From: Desulfobacteraceae bacterium
Lineage (GTDB): Bacteria; Desulfobacterota; Desulfobacteria; Desulfobacterales; JAABPS01
Length of the DNA: 10,758 nucleotides
NCBI GenBank assembly: GCA_011391835.1
Contig: JAABPS010000041.1
Location: forward strand, 1 to 10,758
Reading direction: 5' to 3'
Shown here: positions 5,883 through 10,758 of the stretch, piece after piece
Layout of the letters: each line of letters starts with the position of its first letter
Numbering within the stretch: position 1 is the first letter of the stretch
Program-made: the position numbers and the translations under genes
The notes under the pieces: generated by a model
The model's database searches: none
Told to the model about the DNA's origin: nothing
The model's input: the letters and a program-made list of their open reading frames with translations, nothing else

Positions 5883-7233
5883 TCCATGTTTCCTTTTCTC
5901 CAAGTTCATTTAGATCAATACCCTGTGTCTTTAGATATCTCTTTCTGAGTGTGTAAAAAATAATTCCAGATATGACAAAGAGGATAAAACATCCTATTTT
6001 CAGCGGGGACTTCAAATCCACGATAATAACGATTCCGAAAAAGAAAACCATCACAATTCCGATGCACGGACAGAACCATCTCCAGAATCCTTTGAGCTTG
6101 AAACTGGATTTTTTGTAATGCTCAGGATAAAGGCTGGGAAATCGCAGGGATGCAAGCATCACAGGGAAGAAGATAATCAGGCCGCCAAGCGCTGCGTATG
6201 ACGCAAGGGTTTGAAGAGAAAATCCGGAAATGATTCCGATAACAGAAAAACACCAGATACAGAGCAGAAGGATATGCGGCGTTCCAAACCGGCGATTTAT
6301 TTTTCCAATGCTTTCCGGGAGGATCCGGTCATTGACGATCATGAGCAATGATTTGGTGCCGAAAAGAAAGAGTGCGTTTAATGTTGTGGTCAGCGCTAAA
6401 ATTGCACCGCCGATAATAAAAAAGGTAAATCCTTTTTTACTGCAGATGATCTTGCTTATATCTATCAGAGGTTCGGCATAGGTCTGAAGCTCTCCAAGAG
6501 AGCAGGCGCCCACGGTGGTTATGGCAAGGAGAATATATAATACCGCGATAACCGGGAAAGCGATTAAGAATGCCCGCGGGATCACTTTGCCTGGGTTTAT
6601 AATTTCACCTCCGAGTTCGATGATTGCATTGGCTCCGAAGTACGTAAAGGTCAGCAGGGCCACGCCCAGCAGAAGGTTCGCGATTCCGTTTTCCATGATA
6701 TTGGAGAAATGTTCAATGTCTAATTTTTCAAAGCCTGCACATGAGTAGTAAAGCAGCGCAGATATGAGTATCAGCACCAGAAGCCCCTGAATCTGAGCGG
6801 CAAGTTTTACGCCGAACAGGTTAATGACCAGAAACAGGGTCACCAGGATCAGCGCAAAACCTGTAACAGAGATGCCAGGGAAAATAGCCTGAGCGTATTG
6901 CGCGCACCCAATAGCATACAGAGGAATTTGGCCAAAAAATGATGCCAGAGCGTATACCCACACACCGACAAAGGCAAGTCCCGGAGATACCATCCGGCTG
7001 GGGTATTTGTAATTTCCGCCAGCCGTTGGAATGGCTGATCCAAGCATGGCCAGCGGCAGCATGCTGATAAAAACCGGAATTACTGCCAGAGCGTAGGCAA
7101 TGGGAAGGGCTTTGCCCGTAATTTTCAAGACAATTCCGGTGAAAACAAAAATGCCGCCGCCGATGGTAGTGCCGATGGCGATGAAGGTTACTTCTGGAAG
7201 GCCGAGTACCCGCTTGAGTCCTGTAGATGACAT
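5875..7233 (-). CDS. APC-superfamily amino acid permease
   Basis: This is a 452-residue integral membrane protein with about 12 hydrophobic helices, at roughly 13-33, 42-62, 82-108, 120-140, 145-165, 182-200, 215-245, 265-292, 318-338, 345-365, 388-410 and 415-435. The first helix carries IGTTIGGGIFVF, the unwound substrate-binding motif of APC transporters (G-x-x-I-G-x-G-I-F). It probably imports an amino acid or amine, coupled to protons or by exchange; the substrate cannot be read. It lies 8 bases after the HdrD-like gene, with AAGGTG as Shine-Dalgarno overlapping that gene's stop, and its own stop overlaps the next start. Its place between an Fe-S redox gene and a PLP enzyme suggests it feeds the pathway encoded downstream. 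Confidence 0.88.
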   Translation of the reverse strand: MSSTGLKRVLGLPEVTFIAIGTTIGGGIFVFTGIVLKITGKALPIAYALAVIPVFISMLPLAMLGSAIPTAGGNYKYPSRMVSPGLAFVGVWVYALASFFGQIPLYAIGCAQYAQAIFPGISVTGFALILVTLFLVINLFGVKLAAQIQGLLVLILISALLYYSCAGFEKLDIEHFSNIMENGIANLLLGVALLTFTYFGANAIIELGGEIINPGKVIPRAFLIAFPVIAVLYILLAITTVGACSLGELQTYAEPLIDISKIICSKKGFTFFIIGGAILALTTTLNALFLFGTKSLLMIVNDRILPESIGKINRRFGTPHILLLCIWCFSVIGIISGFSLQTLASYAALGGLIIFFPVMLASLRFPSLYPEHYKKSSFKLKGFWRWFCPCIGIVMVFFFGIVIIVDLKSPLKIGCFILFVISGIIFYTLRKRYLKTQGIDLNELGEKETWNE

Positions 7234-7241
7234 AATTCACC

Positions 7242-8420
7242 TTATAGTTTGATTTTTTTTGAACTGAAATAAAATGGGACTGAGTGTAATGTGATGCCTT
7301 TAAAAATAGATAAAGCCCGGGGGGTATTTTTCCGGGTGACATCTTCTCCCAGCGCTTTTCTGATATATTCAAGGAAGTGACGCATCTTTTTCCCAAATGG
7401 CCTAAGGGGACGAACGGTGCTGAACATTAACAGACATCCGGTGCAGTATATAGCAGTCTCTTTCCCTTTTGATCTGTCTAATGCGATAAGCTGCCTCATG
7501 GCATTTTTAATCAGATCCATGACGCTGAACTTTTTGGCTCCTGCCGCCATTCCGCAGCAGAGGCCTTTATCACGATTTAGCTGCGTTTCATTTACTTCCA
7601 GTCCGAGTCTTTTCAGGAGTTGCCTTTGTTTTTCCATAAAGCTGTTCCCAAGGATGCGCCCGTGGCAGGAGTCATGAATAACAACGCTTCCTGTGAGTGT
7701 TTCCTTGATATCAAATGTCCCGTTTTCAATTTCCTGAAGGAACCAGTCTGTGAAGAAGGTGGTCTTAAAATTAAATCTTGCGCCAAACTGCTGGGGCAAT
7801 ACAATGGTAAACATATTGTAGCAGGCCGGGCAGACAAATACCATTTCTTTGATATCTTTGGTGCTGTAAAAACGGGTAAGTTTATGAGCGGTTTCTTCTG
7901 CTTTATCCAAAAGGCCTGTTCTAAAATACATCTCGCCGCAGCACAGATCCCATCTGCCCCATACAGGCAGTTTTTCAAAGACCTTGCCAGTTGCAAGAAG
8001 CGGCATGCTGAGCAGGTTGCATCCTGGATAGAGAACCGTTTTTGCAGGAGGGGTATCGGTGTTCCATCGTGTGTGAAGGGCCTTTTCGGCTGGGTCGTAT
8101 GTCAGATCTTCACGAAAATTTGGCCGTCTTCCAGGCAAAAGATAGCTGGCCCTTTTGGGCAGACCATCTGTATCGTAGCGTTCCTTCATTGCAAAGAGGA
8201 TTCGTTCATAGGGATGGGCATTGTTCGGGCAGAATGTATTGCATGCATAGCAGCTGATACAGTTTTCCAGGATAAAGGATGTATTTCCCTGGTTAAGATT
8301 TTTGATTTCTCGAACAGCATCCGAAGCGGGCAGGTGGATGTATCTGCAGTTTGCCAGACACTGGCCGCATTCTTTGCATGCGTCCCAGTTTAAGACCTTT
8401 CGTAAATGTGTTTTATCCAT
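7242..8420 (-). CDS. HdrD/GlpC-like Fe-S oxidoreductase with two CCG domains
   Basis: This is a 392-residue protein. Two [4Fe-4S] motifs come first: C15-x2-C18-x2-C21-x3-C25 and C54-x2-C57-x2-C60-x3-C64. Two CCG (cysteine-rich) domains follow: C134, C160-C161, C197/C200 and C252, C288-C289, C326/C329. This is the architecture of heterodisulfide reductase subunit D and related subunits of glycerol-3-phosphate (GlpC) and lactate (LldE/LutA) oxidising complexes. CCG domains bind noncubane [4Fe-4S] clusters in HdrB and mediate disulfide or quinone-linked electron transfer. No partner cytochrome b, HdrA or electron-transfer flavoprotein is in the window. No good Shine-Dalgarno precedes the ATG at 8420. 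It is first in the six-gene operon; a weak TTTACA-18-TATTTT promoter may lie upstream (complement of 8498-8527). Confidence 0.87.
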   Translation of the reverse strand: MDKTHLRKVLNWDACKECGQCLANCRYIHLPASDAVREIKNLNQGNTSFILENCISCYACNTFCPNNAHPYERILFAMKERYDTDGLPKRASYLLPGRRPNFREDLTYDPAEKALHTRWNTDTPPAKTVLYPGCNLLSMPLLATGKVFEKLPVWGRWDLCCGEMYFRTGLLDKAEETAHKLTRFYSTKDIKEMVFVCPACYNMFTIVLPQQFGARFNFKTTFFTDWFLQEIENGTFDIKETLTGSVVIHDSCHGRILGNSFMEKQRQLLKRLGLEVNETQLNRDKGLCCGMAAGAKKFSVMDLIKNAMRQLIALDRSKGKETAIYCTGCLLMFSTVRPLRPFGKKMRHFLEYIRKALGEDVTRKNTPRALSIFKGITLHSVPFYFSSKKIKL

Positions 8421-8451
8421 TTATTCTGGTTTGTTAAGGATGATAGCGTGT

Positions 8452-8474
8452 CTGGAGCTTCAGCGGATTCTGAA
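8452..8474. promoter_or_regulatory. Overlapping imperfect palindromes in the divergent control region
   Basis: CTGGAGCTTCAG (8452-8463) is palindromic at 10 of 12 positions, and TTCAG-CGGATT-CTGAA (8459-8474) is a perfect 5-base inverted repeat overlapping it. Both lie 32-54 bases before the HdrD-like start codon, in its likely leader. This is a candidate operator or RNA hairpin with no matching family recognised. Confidence 0.25.
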
Positions 8475-8541
8475 TGTAATATTCACAGAAAATAATTAAA
8501 ATATCAAGAACAAAGAGATGGTGTAAAAATATCGTTTGGTT

Positions 8542-8570
8542 TTGACAGCTCCGATATATTCTGATATACA
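8542..8570 (+). promoter_or_regulatory. Sigma70-type promoter of the acyl-CoA synthetase operon
   Basis: A perfect -35 TTGACA (8542-8547), a 17-base spacer and TATACA (8565-8570) give transcription from about 8577 and a leader near 80 bases. The arms TATAT-TCTG-ATATA (8555-8568) overlap the -10 box and could be a repressor site, though they are low complexity. This is the best promoter match in the window. Confidence 0.65.
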
Positions 8571-8656
8571 CCCTTGCAAAATTGCTGGAAGTTAATTATT
8601 CGGTCAGATAGAAATGCCGAAGGTGCGCCGTTTTCTTTAAAATAAGGAGAAAAAAG

Positions 8657-10174
8657 ATGAATATCAAGGAACGATTGATTAAAAACACAGCAACTCATCC
8701 GGATAAGATTGCCGTAATTTTTGGCCAGAGGAGGATTCCCTTCAGCGATTTGCAGAAAAGGGCATTTAAGGTTTCTTCTGCGTTAAAAAAACTGGGTCTT
8801 AAGAAAGGGGATAAAATCGTATCCTATCTTCCCAACATTGCTGAGTTTGTGGAAATATATACCGGGGCTTTATCCTGCGGCATCATCTGCGTGCCGCTGG
8901 ATTTTCGTATTATTGGAGAAGAGCTTCAATGGATCATTAATGATTCCGATGCGAAAGCCATCTTTACTACCATGGATATGAAAGACCCCATCACAGGCAT
9001 CTTTAATGCGCTGGATAAAGTAAAAAACGTCTTTTTTATTGGTGAAGGAAACAAGGCGCCTGGAACGGATTACACTGAATTTATTGCAAGCGGGGTTGAT
9101 GAGACCCCGGACATAAAAACCAGCGAAGAAGATGAAGCGCTGTTTCTTTATACCTCGGGAAGCACAGGGAGACCCAAAGGAGTTATTCTGCAATATAAGC
9201 ATTTAGATCTTTTCCCGGAATCACTATACGGAATCGTTCCAGAGGTGTCAGGAAAAGATGATATTATGTCAGTCATCCTTCCCATGAGCCATGTCACCGG
9301 TCCTGTGCTGGTTAATACCATGTTAAAGTATGGCAATTCCCTGGTTATTTTTGAAAATATGCGGCCCGGCACCGTGTGGAGCACGGTTGAAAAAGAAAAG
9401 GTGAACTGGTTTAACATCGTTCCGCCATTGATGCAAATGCTTCTCTCGGATCCGAATCTTGAAAAATATAATCTCTCTTCCCTTAAGTTCATTGCCATGA
9501 TGGGAATGAGCGTGCCAAAGCCGCTGATGGAAGAATGCTACCGAAGGATACCGACCTGTAAAATCGTACAGGGATATGGCCTTACGGAAACATCTCCTTT
9601 GTTGACCATGCAGCCCCTTGCATCAACGGAAAGCAAGATGGGTACAGTTGGGAAAATTGTCCCCGGCGCTGAACTTAAATTCATTGATGAAAAGGGCAAG
9701 GAAGTGCCCAAGGGGACGCCTGGAGAAATCATTGCCAGAGGCCCTCAAATTATGAAAGGATATTACAAGCAGCCTGAGGAAACAGCGAAGGTTATAAAAG
9801 ACGGCTGGTTTTACACCGGCGATGTGGGGAACATCGATGCAGACGGATTTGTGTACCATCTGGGGCGCGCCAAAGACATGATCATTACCGGCGGGATGAA
9901 TGTTTTTCCTGCGGAATTAGAAAGCGTTCTCATCCGGCATAAAGATGTTATGTTTTCTGCTGTTATCGGTCTTCCGGATGATAAAATGGGCGAAGTGCTG
10001 GGCGCTTTTATTGTCATGCGGCCCGGCTCCAACCTTACGGAACAGGATATCAAGAAATACTGCCGGGACACAATCGCAAGCTACAAAGTTCCCAAGATTG
10101 TTAAATTCCTGGATCAACTTCCTCTGGTGGGTCCGGGAAAAGTTGACAAGAAAAAACTGGCGGCAATGGTTTAA
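8657..10174 (+). CDS. Acyl-CoA synthetase (AMP-forming, class I ligase family)
   Basis: This is a 505-residue ANL-superfamily adenylating enzyme. The ATP-binding P-loop is TSGSTGRPKG (166-175), with GYGLTE (306-311) as the A5 motif and YTGD (386-389) as the A7 motif that binds the ribose. GRAKDMIITGG starting at 403 is the hinge region. The C-terminal catalytic lysine is K495 in PGKVDKKK. It activates a carboxylic acid with ATP, then forms the CoA thioester. Similarity in style to FadD and to medium-chain or aromatic acid ligases does not fix the acid used. The start is set by AAGGAG (8644-8649) seven bases upstream. It is promoter-proximal, 12 bases before the acyltransferase gene, which makes it a plausible supplier of acyl groups to that enzyme. 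Confidence 0.9.
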   Translation: MNIKERLIKNTATHPDKIAVIFGQRRIPFSDLQKRAFKVSSALKKLGLKKGDKIVSYLPNIAEFVEIYTGALSCGIICVPLDFRIIGEELQWIINDSDAKAIFTTMDMKDPITGIFNALDKVKNVFFIGEGNKAPGTDYTEFIASGVDETPDIKTSEEDEALFLYTSGSTGRPKGVILQYKHLDLFPESLYGIVPEVSGKDDIMSVILPMSHVTGPVLVNTMLKYGNSLVIFENMRPGTVWSTVEKEKVNWFNIVPPLMQMLLSDPNLEKYNLSSLKFIAMMGMSVPKPLMEECYRRIPTCKIVQGYGLTETSPLLTMQPLASTESKMGTVGKIVPGAELKFIDEKGKEVPKGTPGEIIARGPQIMKGYYKQPEETAKVIKDGWFYTGDVGNIDADGFVYHLGRAKDMIITGGMNVFPAELESVLIRHKDVMFSAVIGLPDDKMGEVLGAFIVMRPGSNLTEQDIKKYCRDTIASYKVPKIVKFLDQLPLVGPGKVDKKKLAAMV

Positions 10175-10186
10175 CTGGACGTATAA

Positions 10187-10758
10187 ATGAAAAATTCAAG
10201 AAAGATCAAAGAGCTGAAAAAAAAGATTAGAACCTTTTCCATACAGATATTCTCATGGCCCGTTAAATTCTTATTTCGTCTGATATTTAACATGCCGGAG
10301 GTTTTTATCCGGACATTAGCGGAGATTTTTGGGTCAGCATTCTGGCATTTGGGTTTTGTCTGGAGAAGACAGGCCATGGAAAATCTGAGATTTGTCTATG
10401 GGGATCGTCTGTCCAAAAAAGAGCTGAAGCATATTGCCAAAGAGAGCATGAAAAATATCGTAAGGCTTATGTGCGAACTCATTGCAATCCCCAAACGGCA
10501 GGAAACAGCTTTTGAACACATGGTCGTGACTGGCGAAGAGCATCTGAAAAAAGCCCTGAGCAATAACAATGGGGTGATCGGGCTGGGAAACCATGTGGGG
10601 AATTTTATTTACATGATCGTGGGGCTGACCCTGAGAGGGTATCCGGTATCGTATATGTTTAAAGAACCGGAAGATAAGAATATCACAGAATTTCTCTGGG
10701 ATTTAAAGAAACGTTTAAAGCTCAGCCCCATTCCCCTGCATCCGAGAAAACAGGCAAT
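10187..10758 (+). CDS. LpxL/HtrB-type lysophospholipid/lipid A acyltransferase (3'-truncated)
   Basis: The first 190 residues of a protein that runs off the window are present. A basic N-terminus (residues 1-15), a membrane-anchoring segment (about 17-58), a RRQAMENLRFVYGD stretch (60-73) and GVIGLGNHVGNF (129-140) match the LpxL/LpxM family, which adds acyl chains to lipid A precursors or other lysolipids at the inner face of the inner membrane. The family motif is HX4(D/E). H136 is present, but the fifth residue after it is I141 instead of an acid, so catalysis may differ or be lost. Spacing of 12 bases from the acyl-CoA synthetase implies co-transcription. Only a weak Shine-Dalgarno (GGA) precedes the ATG. 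Confidence 0.82.
   Translation, partial: MKNSRKIKELKKKIRTFSIQIFSWPVKFLFRLIFNMPEVFIRTLAEIFGSAFWHLGFVWRRQAMENLRFVYGDRLSKKELKHIAKESMKNIVRLMCELIAIPKRQETAFEHMVVTGEEHLKKALSNNNGVIGLGNHVGNFIYMIVGLTLRGYPVSYMFKEPEDKNITEFLWDLKKRLKLSPIPLHPRKQA

Noticed and set aside
5883..5909. 9-residue N-terminal extension of the PLP enzyme
   Set aside because: The upstream ATG lacks a Shine-Dalgarno; the ATGAATGA overlap start at 5882 fits translational coupling.
6821..7396. 191-codon minus-strand open frame across the permease start
   Set aside because: It is out of frame with both the HdrD-like and permease genes, and its His/Arg/Ser-rich translation is typical of a shifted reading of a membrane-protein gene.
7620..8393. 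257-codon plus-strand open frame
   Set aside because: It lies entirely antisense to the HdrD-like gene, whose cysteine motifs prove the coding strand; the long frame is a shadow.
8555..8568. Firm operator call for TATAT-TCTG-ATATA
   Set aside because: Low-complexity TA repeats overlapping a -10 region are common by chance; kept only as a remark on the promoter.

Overview
The window looks like chromosomal DNA of an anaerobic, moderately AT-rich Gram-negative bacterium, most likely a sulfate-reducing or syntrophic member of the Desulfobacterota. This is inferred from three things: a heterodisulfide-reductase-D-like iron-sulfur protein, a short Cys-containing orphan receiver protein of a type I associate with Desulfobacterales, and a palindromic dispersed repeat of the 'TCATCCTGAA..TTCAGGATCC / ATTCCGGG..CCCGGAAT' style. 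No rRNA, tRNA, CRISPR array, integrase or transposase gene was seen.

Layout. The left end (1-1660) is sparse. It holds a small two-helix membrane protein (DUF2892/YgaP-like, minus strand), a 557-base AT-rich gap with a possible promoter and inverted repeats, an orphan response-regulator receiver protein (plus strand), and a 473-base gap with nested palindromes that look like a MITE-type element, flanked by a possible gene remnant.

The centre (1661-8420) is one compact six-gene minus-strand operon, with every junction between an 8-base overlap and 13 bases. In transcription order it encodes an HdrD/GlpC-like Fe-S protein with two [4Fe-4S] motifs and two CCG domains, a 12-helix APC-family permease, a PLP enzyme of the D-cysteine desulfhydrase/ACC deaminase family, a PRXL2-like peroxiredoxin, a GMC-type FAD dehydrogenase with extra cysteines, and an enolase-superfamily enzyme of the mandelate racemase subgroup. 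The likely theme is uptake of an amino acid or related zwitterion, a PLP-dependent step, flavin-dependent oxidation of a hydroxyl group, an acid-sugar or hydroxy-acid racemase/dehydratase step, and electron disposal through the Fe-S protein. The substrate cannot be read from the sequence.

The right end (8657-10758) is a divergent plus-strand unit with a good sigma70-type promoter. It encodes an acyl-CoA synthetase, followed 12 bases later by an LpxL/HtrB-type acyltransferase cut off by the window end. The pair suggests acyl activation and transfer to a lipid, although the acyltransferase lacks the acidic residue of its usual HX4(D/E) motif.

All functional statements are family-level readings made by eye. 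No database search was run.
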